DNA of 64,000 bases from Tenebrio molitor (Eukaryota; Arthropoda; Insecta; Coleoptera; Tenebrionidae), in NCBI RefSeq assembly GCF_963966145.1, contig NC_091048.1:30814001-30878000 (forward strand), given 5' to 3'. A program made the translations under genes and the position numbers. Numbering within the stretch: position 1 is the stretch's first letter; every line of letters starts with the position of its first letter. This document shows, piece by piece, positions 32,172 through 43,000 of this stretch. Under the pieces are notes generated by a model. That model saw nothing but the letters and a program-made list of their open reading frames with translations, had not been told where the DNA came from and did no database searches.

Positions 32172-33216
32172 TGTGACCACTACCACGTGGCTTTTATCAG
32201 AGCAAACACCGAACTGAGCAAAACTGAGGTTAAAAAGAATAAGACAACTGCGAGAATGCATTTAGCGCATATCCAAAGCACGCTCCGCCCCTAACTGTTT
32301 AAGCGCGGATTTTAAATATTAAAAATTAAAACGTCGACTACACCTGACCTGACCTGACCTGACCTGAAAAATGATGTGACAGCGTCCTTATATCGAAAAG
32401 AACTATTATTTTGCACGTTTGAACCTGAAATCTGGGGCCGCCGCAATTTCTGATCCCGCGCCGGCGCGCGCTGTGCCGGTGCTTTGGCTATGTGTTAAAT
32501 GCATTCTCGCGAAAGGCGAGTTCCGTTGTCGGTAACAATCAGTTTTCGTTAAAGGAATCTGTAATATCAACCCGGTAACGTTGTGTATTAATTTTCCCTA
32601 AATACTTCAGATTAATCTAGTTTAGTAATGTTTACAGTATTTAATTAGTAGAGGCAAAGATAACTGTACTAAAAATACACATATCTACGTTTAAACGTGA
32701 GACATGTACGAGTCTACGAGTATCTCTTTTGAATATAAAATTATACGTGTTCATAGATGGCGTGTGTAAAAAAGTATGTCACACCAAAACACCATCTGAT
32801 TAATCAAAAGTTTAGATCCTAAAACTGAAAGACCGAATAAAAAATTTGTCAGGCGTCACATTTTAAATTGTTCTAGAGGTACGATAAAAATAATGGTGTT
32901 TTCAACACAACAGAAAGAAACCGAAACTTTGAGTACTGTAGTTGTAGTCGCATGACGCAGCAACGCAGCTCCGTCTACGTGAACCAATCGAAAGGTCGGA
33001 TAAGTGGTTCGAGTTTATTCTAGATTATTTTTGGGTGACGTGTATTGTTCTATTTGGATTTTGGGTTTGTGTACAGTAATAGGTATAGGTGTTTCATTAG
33101 TATCGAAGGAATCAACGAATAGTGACCCAAAAGAACTCGCGGTGTTAGATATTCCTAGTGTTGAAATAATCGCGTTTGTTTCTGTCTAAATTTGAAACAG
33201 TTGAAGTGCAAACATT
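32172..33216. promoter_or_regulatory. Divergent promoter region between Spb1 and BI-1
   Basis: About 1 kb separates the two start codons, which point away from each other. A GC-rich block (32430-32480, with GCGCCGGCGCGCGC) and a pentamer repeat are present. Both genes are housekeeping in nature, so shared or back-to-back promoters are plausible. A frame at 33004-33189 lies in the BI-1 5' UTR and is not thought to be coding. Confidence 0.5.
32342..32366 (+). repeat. Five copies of ACCTG
   Basis: A perfect pentanucleotide microsatellite (ACCTG x5) in the spacer between Spb1 and BI-1. The unit creates overlapping AGGTCAGGTC on the other strand, i.e. repeated AGGTCA-like half-sites spaced five bases apart. 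Confidence 0.95.
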
Positions 33217-34112
33217 ATGGCGCCGTCAATACAAACGTTTCTAAATTCTTTCAGTAATTCACTGTAAGTATTATTAGCTCAGTTTTTCTGAAAACACTTC
33301 CTTTCTAATCGATGTATTGCTTTCGTCTATGTCGCAATAAAGGGAACCCCCTGTGAGGCAGCATTTAAAGAATGTGTACGCCTGCCTGGCCATGTCCACA
33401 ATGGCAGCTGCTGTTGGAGCTTCGATTCACCTATTCACAAACATAATTCAGGCCGGTTTCTTATCAGGAATTGGAGCCTTAATTTTTTTCGGTTTGTTAA
33501 TGGCCACACCCGATGACAACGGTAAAGGACTCAAAATGCGAATCGGTTACCTTCTCGGCTTCACCACATTGACGGGTGTCGGGATGGGACCTCTCTTGGA
33601 GCACGTTATTGCTGTCGATCCCAGCATCATTGTCACAGCTTTGATCGGTACCGCAGTCGTTTTCATTTCGTTCTCCATCTGCTCATTACTAGCAGAAAGA
33701 GGTAAATGGCTGTATCTTGGAGGCACCTTGATGTCGTTGTTGACAACTTTGATGGTTTTGTCGCTCGCAAATTTGTTCTTCGGATCGACAATGTTGTTCC
33801 AAATTCAGCTGTACTTGGGATTGTTTGCGATGTGTGGTTTTGTCTTGTATGACACGCAATTGATAATTGAGAAGCGAAGAATGGGTAGCAAGGATTTTGT
33901 AACCCATTCCTTGGACCTGTTTGTCGATTTCATCGGGATTTTCCGCCGTATATTGATCATCTTGACACAGAAGGTAATTAGAGACAGGTTTGTTCCTTTT
34001 TATCCCTTTATCCCGTCATATCCTACATTTAAATGGACTAGTTAAAATAGCGTCTTTGATTATGTTGTCTCTGTTACAGGAACAGGAGTCGCAGAAGAAG
34101 CGAAGAAATTGA
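33217..34112 (+). CDS. Bax inhibitor-1 (TMBIM6)
   Basis: Exons 33217-33263, 33343-33973 and 34080-34112 join in phase to 236 residues, the usual length for the family. It opens MAPSIQTFLNSFSNSLEPPV and continues with the BI-1 phrase HLKNVYACLAMSTMAAAVGA. Six to seven hydrophobic segments follow (for example FLSGIGALIFFGLLMA, IIVTALIGTAVVFISFSICS, LYLGLFAMCGFVLYDTQLII). YDTQ and the SLDLFVDFIGIFRRILIIL region are family marks. It ends in a basic tail, EQESQKKRRN. BI-1 is an ER-membrane protein that limits ER-stress death and leaks calcium. The tail exon is very short; reading through its intron instead would end about 24 residues after ILTQK. Human and fly proteins read very similarly. Confidence 0.97.
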
Positions 34113-34254
34113 AAGAGAAAATTGAGTGATTGAAAAAAAAAATCAGTTAAATTAGTAAGTGATTATGGTGTTGTGTATTATATTTTTCCAATTATCCTAT
34201 GATACATGTTATTTTCTTTGATTATTATATAGTAATGTAAATTTAAGTTGGTTA

Positions 34255-34260
34255 AATAAA
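34255..34260 (+). terminator. BI-1 polyadenylation signal
   Basis: AATAAA about 140 bp after the BI-1 stop, followed by a T-rich stretch. Confidence 0.55.
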
Positions 34261-34484
34261 TATTTTTTTTAAAACTGGAAGTCATTCCCCAAAGTACGAA
34301 CGAACGATAACGCGACATTTACATGTCGATATGATAAATATTTAAGTGCGATGGATAATCGGTTCAAGGTTGGAGGGTACAGTGACTGACGTAAACATTT
34401 TTTTCCTTGACAAAAAATGCGATTTTTTACAACCAAACGTTGAATTTGTCAGACTGCTAGGTTTTAATTTTGTGTACTTTAATT

Positions 34485-34685
34485 TTAACATTTAACAGAT
34501 ATCTTAAAATACAATTTTTTTAATACTGTTTCGACATCTTGCGGGTGGAGCTGCTGTTGGATATCACCAGAGAATACTACCCCTTTAGGGTAGTATTCTG
34601 TGATATCACGCAGCATATAGCCTGCGTATGAGTTTTTTATATCCAATTCGTTGAAGAGATGGCAGCACTTGACTTCTGTTTGCAT
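34485..34685 (-). CDS. Unrecognised 66-codon ORF containing a palindrome
   Basis: A complete frame with an ATG at 34685 reads MQTEVKCCHLFNELDIKNSY and ends FKISVKC before TAA. The residues look protein-like rather than low-complexity, but no family was recognised. A near-perfect palindrome at 34560-34607 encodes its centre (RDITEYYPKGVVFSGDI). It could be a small orphan gene, an exon, or a piece of a decayed element. No promoter or splice evidence supports it. Confidence 0.22.
   Translation of the reverse strand: MQTEVKCCHLFNELDIKNSYAGYMLRDITEYYPKGVVFSGDIQQQLHPQDVETVLKKLYFKISVKC
34560..34607. repeat. 48-bp stem-loop
   Basis: GATATCAC(CAG)AGAATACTACCC pairs with GGGTAGTATTCTGTGATATC around a loop of a few bases. 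The stem is about 20 bp with one 3-base bulge. It resembles the tip of a foldback element or a small-RNA hairpin. Confidence 0.85.
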
Positions 34686-34884
34686 TAAATCTAATTTTAT
34701 GTTTGAACGGGAAATCGATTTTCCGTGTCGTTTTATATGTACTTAATCGTAGAGGTGGAACGTACTATTCTACTAAGCTACAATATAGTAGTGAAGTCGT
34801 TGGATGGAAAAAAAAACAGGAACACGGTAGTAGTTATAAAACATCTACATATTCATTTTCTAATGTTTGCACAAAAACGTAGTA

Positions 34885-35196
34885 ATGTTTCGTAAATACA
34901 TTATGTCAAGTATAAAAGGAAAAGGAACGCGAAAATTCATTTTAAAAATGAGCTTGGGATATACCATACTAAAACGCCATTATGATGTACAACAATTAGG
35001 TTGTACATGGATGGAAAGATACTTTGAGAAAACAAACTCTACCCATCGAGAGGAAATCATTTATGATTTTACTCAAATTTATTATCCACCTAATGACGGT
35101 TTCAAACTTATCCGTTATGTAGTTTCCTCGAATATGGCACCTCCGAGGGTAGTACTTAATTACTGGGGTAATAGGAATCGATTCGTCTTAATTTAA
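34885..35196 (+). CDS. Unrecognised 103-codon ORF
   Basis: The frame from ATG 34885 begins MFRKYIMSSIKGKGTRKFIL and ends WGNRNRFVLI. It is rich in Lys, Arg and Tyr and has no signal peptide, membrane segment or known motif. It lies 0.8 kb after BI-1, on the same strand. It may be an orphan gene or the remnant of a transposase. Confidence 0.2.
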   Translation: MFRKYIMSSIKGKGTRKFILKMSLGYTILKRHYDVQQLGCTWMERYFEKTNSTHREEIIYDFTQIYYPPNDGFKLIRYVVSSNMAPPRVVLNYWGNRNRFVLI

Positions 35197-35469
35197 ATGA
35201 CATTTGAGATTGTTTGATTTAATTTGACGCTTATACGAGTGGTTTTTTCAGTGCGAATATATTAATTGAGAAAACTCGGAAACTAAGTTGTAGTATCGCG
35301 GCCAAAATACGTTGGTCGTCACTTTTTGACACTTCAAAAGTAAATGAAGTATAAGGTAAGTATCCCAAATAAATTTGCCGATTTGTAGTAAAAAGTTTCG
35401 GCCATAAATCTTAGTGGGTAAGGCAGTGGCGGGTCGTGACTCGCTGACGAGGGAGGGCTCTGTCACATG

Positions 35470-35866
35470 TACAGTGTGTCCAAAAAGTTTGGAAACACAC
35501 CAATAAAATTAGAAACGAATGATTTTCGAAAAAAACGCAAAAACAGGTGAACTAGCGTTTTCAAAAAGTTATCTAATCTATTGATGGTATCTGTTTGCTG
35601 TTTTTGATGACCTTGAAAGAGGTATTTTTAAATGGCTACGTCGCATTTTTACTACCGTTTTAAATAAATCTTTTAATTGTCTACCCGACGATCAAAAAAT
35701 TTTTCAATTTACATAAGACATTTTCTAAAAAAACCTATTTTTTTTAATAACATTATAACTTTGTCAAGGTCATCGAAAAGACCGAACAGACATTATTAGT
35801 CTTTGGATTTTTTTCAAAAATTATGCTTTTTCATTTGGGTGTTTCCAGACTTTTTGGACACCTGTA
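35470..35866. mobile_element. 397-bp mariner-like MITE, complete copy
   Basis: Inverted ends ACAGTGTGTCCAAAAAGTTT and complement of CAGACTTTTTGGACACCTGT, flanked by TA. A second copy missing its right end is at 58262. A degenerate end of the 39020-type family (about 35290-35330) lies just upstream. Confidence 0.87.
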
Positions 35867-37317
35867 TATGAGATATGAAAATGTTTTATGCTGTTTGAAC
35901 ATCACACAAAATCACGAATAGTACCGTAAGTTTTTTATTTTACTAAACATACGCCTAATCCATATGTAAGTTTGATTACTTATCTCAAATGAATTGACTT
36001 GTCCACTTTAGAACTGAACATAACCACATAAACGTAAAATACCTATAATTTTTGCACGAATATCTCTATTTTTCGTAACCTTCTCGTTGTGCTTTCTAAT
36101 TTTCCTAATAACTGAAAACTCACAAAATTGTTTCTATGTTTTTTAGAATTGTCATGCTTGTTTATTTTTGTAACAAGATGTTTTAAATCATACACACCTT
36201 CTTTAGTCCACTTATCGTTTACACCAAACAGTAGGCACACAAACAGAAAAAGGCATTTGTGTCTTCACAACCACATATCCACGGCGTTTTTTTTATAAAC
36301 ACTCTTATTAAATCGGTGGGTAATTGCAGCTTTGTTTTTGTATTGCTTCTGTTCTTAAACAAGATTTAAATTCGGCACTGGTCGACCGCTATTTTTTAAA
36401 TAAATTTTCGTCTCTAATCAATAAGTACCTACACCAAACTTCAGTTTTTTCAAGTCACTACTTTGTCAACGTTAAAAAAGTGTAAATACTGCCAACAAGC
36501 GTCAAAATCTCGTTTGCAACGAAGCCTGTGAACGCTGGGCGCCGACTTTTCCTGCCACAGATCGTCTGGTGAAACGTGACGTTGTCATGGCAACGCAACT
36601 CGACGCTGCATTCCATTGCGATCGAGAGCTCCGAGCTGGACGCCCAAAAGAGGAGAATGAATAATATGAAACTTACCGCCGGCGCGGACACAGTTAGATT
36701 ACTACAACAATAAATAAATCAAAAAATCTTTAATATATAAAAAAATATGTCCCTTATTTCCTTTAAAAATTGCTGGGAGGGCGCCGCCCCAGAGCCCCCT
36801 CTCACAGGCCCCCACTGTGTAAGAGTTTCTATTCTTCAGAGTGGTACAGCAATAAAGGTTTAACAAAAGGGAGCGCGCGAGTACCGATGCCGATAACATG
36901 TTGCCATTCTGATTTGACGCTTGTAGTAAATAAATCAGTGGTTAAAAAAAGTTTCTAGAATAAAACGAGAAAAGGTCAAAAATGTGTTTTTATTTATGAG
37001 TAACAACAACAACCCGGAAAAGAATAACCCTAATAACAATAGTGACGAAAAAAGATACCTTCTTACCTATGTTGTATAAATTAAATATCAATATACGAGT
37101 AAAAGAATGATTTTTATATTACATATTCGTCACTCGATAGATCACTGAAGTCATCTGATGAAGAATCATCTGCCTCTAAGTGAATTACTAGAGGTGCAAC
37201 TTCGTCAAAAAATATTTCGCGCTCCCACAACTTTTTGATTGCATTCTCTACATGACAGCATGATTCTTCCTAAGTTTCTGCTGTAATCTGGCATAATAAT
37301 GTTATTATTAATAAAAA
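35867..37317. other. Spacer without recognised features
   Basis: AT-rich apart from 36520-36860. Small frames on both strands (for example 36458-36691 minus, which begins with a hydrophobic stretch) have no recognised homology. Confidence 0.35.
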
Positions 37318-37366
37318 TTACAAAATAGCAAAGGAGTATGTACTCCTTTGCTGTTTTGTAATTTTT
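37318..37366. repeat. 49-bp perfect-stem palindrome
   Basis: ATTACAAAATAGCAAAGGAG and its complement meet around GTAC, giving a stem of about 22 bp with one mismatch. It lies 45 bp from the much larger hairpin at 37411. Confidence 0.9.
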
Positions 37367-37410
37367 GCTTAATTCAAAAAGATCTGCTTTTAAACAAGTG
37401 GGGTCGTGAC

Positions 37411-37618
37411 TCATGAGCAGTGTCCGGATGAAATAGTACCGAACAAGTCGACCAGTACAACTTTGCGTAATACCCCACTCACATATAAACACGATTCAGC
37501 TGGTTCGTTTTCAATAACAGGGAACCAGCTGAATCGTGTTTATGTGCGAGCGAGGGATTACGCAAAGTTGTACTGGTCGACTTGTTCGGTACTATTTCGT
37601 CCGGACACTGCTCATGAG
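37411..37618. repeat. 208-bp long hairpin (two ~95-bp arms, 15-bp loop)
   Basis: Arms 37411-37506 and 37522-37618 are near-perfect inverted copies, starting TCATGAGCAGTGTCCGGATG and ending AATCGTGTTTATGTG near the loop. Only about eight mismatches or small gaps are visible. The loop is GTTTTCAATAACAGG. It could be a young foldback element or a hairpin-RNA locus. No coding sequence. Confidence 0.93.
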
Positions 37619-37778
37619 CACATTCATTTTTTTAGCCAACTTACTATTTCAACTTTTCTCCACGATGATGATTGCTGTTTGTTTGCAATAACTAGAAGAA
37701 ACTACTTCTTCTAATCAACAAGAACGTAAGCAGAACGTACCCTCGTGTCCAACCAGCTTGATAGCAGGTACTACATAT

Positions 37779-38142
37779 TACGATTATAAAATTTTGGACA
37801 TCAAACTTCTGTCACATTAAAAAAAATACTCTAAATCATGCTTTATTGAAAATGTCACATGAAAGACGAAATTGTTGTCAATTTGACACCGGTTTAAAAT
37901 ATAATTTTTTTAATATGCGAGTACATTTGGGTATTTGTTTTATATTTTTTATTAATTAAAACCTGGTTCTATTCCATTTATCTGATTTTTACAACTTTTT
38001 GAATATTTTCTCGGTAAATCTGACATTCACATTTACAAAATTGACACAATCAAAATTGAGGTTATTAATACATAAAGGTCGTTTTAGTATGTATGACAGC
38101 ACGATGACATTAGTGTCCAAAATTTTTTGATCGCAATAGTAC
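37779..38142 (+). mobile_element. MITE family M1, copy 3
   Basis: Matches 26739-27109 almost throughout, with the same inverted ends, and 18619-19248 in reverse. Few differences from copy 2 suggest both moved recently. Confidence 0.87.
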
Positions 38143-38231
38143 CATAAAAATCGTAAAGACCAATAAGACAAACTAATTAACGTATTAGGTGCAAAGGTGA
38201 TCAATGCGACAGTCCAAAGGGCGAAATACTC

Positions 38232-38816
38232 GTGATATGCGGTGCACACGAGTTCCCGTCAGCATAATATTTTATACCTGGGCTCGGATATAGGCCCTTT
38301 AATCCTGCACACGAATTCCCGTCTAGGTAAAAATGCATCCAAAATTCTAGACTCGAATTCCCGTCAGAAAAAAATATCTGTTATTGAAAGCACTGTTACA
38401 AAAGTAAGATTCAATGATGAATCTTCTATGTTCTGAAGTAAAAACCATTTTTTCTTTAAAATTTGGTTAATAGTGACAGTTGTTTGACGTTTATTAGCTG
38501 ACTTAGCAAAGATACGAAAAATCTGATACTGTCTAAGTCACAGCCGCCCCTTATCTAAGTATATAATTGTTGATCACACGGTATTTGTAACTTTTTAAAA
38601 TTTTAAACATTTTTTTTTGGTCCACGTAATGGTAAACAACAATGGTACCTGGCAACAACTAGAAGGGTAGGTAAGTAAGGGATTGAAGCGCTCTTTTACC
38701 CTTGACGGGAACTCGAGTTATGGATTATATCAGTTGATAATTACCTGACCGGAATTCTTGCATTACTTTATGACAACAAATAAGTCAGACGGGAATTCGA
38801 GTGCGCCCGTGATATG
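38232..38816. mobile_element. 569-bp DNA element with 8-bp target duplication and subterminal motif arrays
   Basis: GTGATATG at 38232-38239 is repeated at 38809-38816 as a target-site duplication. Between them the element starts CGGTGCACACGAGTTCCCGT and ends with the complement of GGGCGCACTCGAATTCCCGT. The motif CGAATTCCCGTC (or a one-base variant) occurs three times near the left end (about 38249, 38311, 38353) and three times inverted near the right end (about 38704, 38749, 38788). An 8-bp duplication fits hAT, P or MULE elements, not the TA-target MITEs elsewhere here. No transposase is present. Confidence 0.85.
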
Positions 38817-39019
38817 GAGATATGTTAAATGAGGAAATTCTCATTCAACGATACCACGGATACAACAGACACTTGGAACATTTGCTCATTTTGAAAATTA
38901 CCTTCCGTTGTACTATACATATATAATGTTAAAACTGCAGAGGCCACTCGTACAACAATAAAGAAATCAAGAGTGTTTTTTTTGTTTCAATGAATTTCAG
39001 GTCTAGATTTGTTAACTTG

Positions 39020-39208
39020 TACTGTCGCGAGCAAAAAATTCTGGTCGTCAATGTCATGTCAACAGTGTCAAAAAATTAATTAATCATTGTCAATTAATGT
39101 CATACAACATGATGATAAGTTATGATATTTAAGACCGTTTTACAATAGAGCATTTTCGATTGCGTCAAAACATGATTTTGACGACCAGTTTTTTTGCTCG
39201 CGACAGTA
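39020..39208. mobile_element. 189-bp MITE
   Basis: Starts TACTGTCGCGAGCAAAAAAT and ends with the complement, TTTTTTTGCTCGCGACAGTA, extending inward through TGGTCGTCAA / TTGACGACCA. Solo ends occur at 26630 and, degenerate, at 35290. Confidence 0.9.
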
Positions 39209-39314
39209 CCTAGGTAGTTGTATTGTATGAATTTGACAAGTGTTGATCCACCTTCATTGTGTGTTCACATTGTTATTATTTTTTTTTAAGTATCGAAAAG
39301 CGTCCGTTTAAATA

Positions 39315-40075
39315 TATTTTTTCTACTAGAGTTTGGAAAACTCCCACATTGTAATACTAATTTGAGTTAGGAAAAGTGAAAAATTTCCTACTAAGGGCGG
39401 AATTAGCTATTTATGCACCAAGGGCGTTACAACGATGATTACGCCCGGAGAACGATGAATCCAGCTCGAGGGCTTTAGCCCGAGAGATGGATATCGTTCG
39501 GTGGTGCATACAAGATTTTATTTTTCACTATACGTGTTCTTAAAAAAAAAATTGACATCTTTGCAATTTTGAATTGATGAGGGCGTTATGAATTCATTAC
39601 GCCCGCTTATTCTTATTACGCCCTGTATTATTCCCCGGTTGTTATGGACATGTTTACGTATTTCGTATCCTAGGAGTTATCATGCAATTATACTAAAGTG
39701 AAAAATAAATAATATTTCAACACTGAAAGTTCAATTTTGGTCGTTTCCTGGGATATGTAACGTAAAAACTGGTATTTAATTGAGACAAAAGCTTAAACGC
39801 CTTCACAATTTTTCATTAATAAATTGTTTCTCTATGGTAACGAAAGCAGAACAATTTTGATTTCGCTTTTTAATTTAGAAATAATTAATAGTATATTAAA
39901 AATATCAAAATTTTATGTATTTTCCAAACTCCAGTAGATAAAATCATGTGTGCAATTCGTAGGAAAAGTGTTTTTTCCGTACTCGACGCGTTTTTAATCT
40001 CGACTTCGTCTCGATTAAAAATCCCGCATCTCGTAGGGAAAAAAATCACTTATCCTAACTTATTGCACAAATAGC
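39315..40075. mobile_element. Stem-loop-bearing element family D, copy 1
   Basis: The body (39315-39943) has inverted ends TTCTACTAGAGTTTGGAAAA and TTTTCCAAACTCCAGTAGA. Directly outside the right end lies a stem-loop (39944-40075) with arms GTGTGCAATTCGTAGGAAAA and complement of TAACTTATTGCACAA. Its tip contains a perfect sub-hairpin, TCGACTTCGTCTCGA, that the 57.5-kb copy lacks. The body hosts the family B insertion at 39406-39709. Confidence 0.78.
39406..39709. mobile_element. Stem-loop-bearing element family B, nested inside family D
   Basis: A stem-loop (39406-39512; arms TTATGCACCAAGGGCG... and ...CGGTGGTGCATA, tip CTCGAGGGCTTTAGCCCGAG) is followed by a body bounded by ATTTTTCACTATA and TATACTAAAGTGAAAAAT. 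It sits at the same place in family D at which the 56.1-kb copy carries family C. Confidence 0.7.
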
Positions 40076-43000
40076 TAATTCACTTTCAATGCAACGATAG
40101 GATTTTTTAGAAATCTTGTGAACATTATAGATAGTTAGTTAAAAAGCATCTGGAATGACTGTATGCGGTGGTATTAACTTGCTGTCTTTTTTACAACAGG
40201 AATTTTGAATTTTAGTTATTTTTGAAAAATTAAGAACTGGTTTCCATACTGGTCGAGCGCAAAAGCATAAATACATATTTCCCATTGGACTTCGACGATC
40301 GCTGTGCACTGTGCTGTATCACAAAGTTCTTATTAAGGTTATAATTTGAGTGTCATTTCAAAACTACATTTACATAAAGTCGAGCCCTTTACGTGTTTTT
40401 CCACTGAAACGACTTAGTTCGTAAAAGTTGATTATAATTTACAATCCGCTTCGTTATTCCAGGTAGGCAAAAAACATGCCATCATTCCATGAGTGTAAAT
40501 TAATTATTTATGCGCGAGCCACGGAAGACAATGAAACATCTAAAAGTGCACGAAAATAGTGAAAATTTCATTTAAACGTGACAATAAACACTTGAGAAAT
40601 GTATCTCATTATGTCTGTATCGATCGGTGTGCGATTTTGAAACAGAATAAAACATGACGACAAAAATAAAAATGGAAATGAAATTTCTCGTGCTTCGGGC
40701 AAGGCGTGGCGCCGTAAAAATCTAGATTAAAATTGCCATTTAAATCGGTAGATTGTTTCAATCATAATTAAAATTGGTCTGTACGAAATCGAAACTATTT
40801 ACTTTGCATTTAATTGAAATTATGCATTGAGAGCTGCAACAGAAGTACTGTTTGATTAAAGTAATTATTGTAAAAGAACTTTGAGTGTATTTTAAACGAT
40901 TTTGGAATATTCCGAAATTGAAAACTTTTGCCTTTGATAAAAAGGATAAGACGTAAGCTATTTGTAAATGGGCTGAATACAGCACAAAGCACAACTTTCA
41001 AGATTAAACGATCTAAAAATTGTTGATACATATCAAAAATTAAAAAAAAAACATTTTACAATCAGTTCCGCTGGAATTATTCATTTCACGACATCTTAAT
41101 AAGCTATAATAAATCCGAAAAGTATGACTACAATCAAGAGTAAATTATATCTACGATAACAGTAGGTATTATGTCTGAGACAAACATTGTGGATGTGCAA
41201 CTTTTCTTTGTGTGTGAGGTAATGTATTTTAAAATTGGCAACTCCGAATCAATGTAAGACACAGTGAAAGCAACCGATTTGTTATATACCTACCGTTTTG
41301 TGCGGTCAAACAGATGATAATAATTACGATTATATTATTAATCATGGGTGTTAAACTTGCGGTTTTATTATTTGCAGACGTTGCCTATGAACATATTTGC
41401 AGAGTAGATCTAAATCATTCAAAAAATTCAGAGAGGAGGTATCCTGCATAGTCTTCCTAGAACTCGATCAATTGTTGGCGATAATTAAATTTATCTGACG
41501 TGTTGGTTTCCGTATTGGGATTCTTCTCTGTTCAGCATTCGAAGACAATAAGTTGTTGTCGTGGTATAAATCTAAGCCGTTTGTTCATCATAGATCCTTC
41601 CTCAACATATAAATGGTTTCAGAAAGGAATAAGGGAGAAGCTCCTGAAAGCTATGGGGTTGGTTTATAATACGAATGCGCTCCAAGGCAGCAGGTGAAGC
41701 AACCAGCAACACGGAGGCGCTAGTCGTGTTGCGATCGTGACCGAGTGAACCGAAAGTCGATTTTAACATTTTTGGAACAATACACGAGACGCATCCATGA
41801 ATTTTGTCGTTTGCGGTAGGTAATCCATATAAACATCGATTTTTTTCTTTTTTGCAAAATATATTTATCTGGAAAAAAACAATTTGCATGTAAATGTTTC
41901 GCCGCTTTATTGTTTCTCTTTGTTTAGACAAATTCACGAAACGTATTCAGTTTTTTCTGAAAGGTTTTCGTCGATATTGGAAAATTGAGCTTCAAATGAG
42001 CGTCATCAATACATTACTTCTCATAATAAACATTTCATAATTACAGAAAATGAAATTAAATTAAAAAAATTAAATCAATTGAAATGTTTCTTCGTTAACG
42101 GTGCACGAATTGAAACATTATTTGTTTCATAAAATTTTTATATTTATTATTTTCGGTTATCTTTCTCTTCATTAAAATGTAAAATTCTCTTTCAGGTCAT
42201 TAAAAATGTACGCCAGAAATGGATCCGTTCTTAGAGGAAGAAAATAGGACCCGCACTCAAATAATGGATTCATCTGATTACGTGGTGAGAAAGCTTGCTC
42301 AAAATTAAAAGAAAAAGTTTGTGAGATATGATGCTTTAAGCCCCAGTTTTAAAAATACAATCACGTTCGATTGGCAAACGAAGCGCTCTCAACTTCTTCA
42401 CCCCCTTGCTAAAATATTTCTGGGGAATTTTTAACAAGTCGACAAGGTTATTCCATGTTCAAAAAAAAAAAGAAACGGACCAAGTTTTAATTGAGCAATT
42501 AACTCGATCGCTTCCGGATTAATTGACTACAATTTAATTGATGGTTTTTGTTATTCATTTAGTATCTCATGCTCCAAATTGAATTCCGTTGCAAATATCG
42601 ACCATCTCACAACGAAAAAATGTGATTATGTTACATACATACACGTACACAAATTCAAAACGAATCCCGTTGAGACGTTTTTATAAGAAACGTCGTTTAC
42701 AAAGAGGTTTCTTTCTATCACAATTTTTTTCCTACAGTTTTATCATTCAAATATATGCACATAATTTATGATAGATACTTTAGACTTAAATTTTCTGTTT
42801 TACCGTGCAAATAATGTGCTCTGGCGCAACATAAATAGCGCTTGCTTGTTTTTCTCGAGGAGGAGCTTTTTAAGAGACTCCCTTCGAGTGTGAAATGTGA
42901 TAAACGTTGATTATTTAAAAGGAAAAAACTAAATGTGTAAATAACCAAGCGAAATACATTCTTTGATCGGTGGAACGATTGTCGTTTCAAGTTTGATCAA

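Noticed and set aside
33004..33189. 61-codon frame with a hydrophobic stretch upstream of BI-1
   Set aside because: It lies in the expected BI-1 5' UTR, lacks an ATG start and is not in phase with BI-1 exon 1.
38240..38808. Possible CRISPR-like array because of spaced CGAATTCCCGTC motifs
   Set aside because: The motifs are inverted between the two halves and the unit is bordered by a target duplication, so it is a transposable element; the genome is also eukaryotic.
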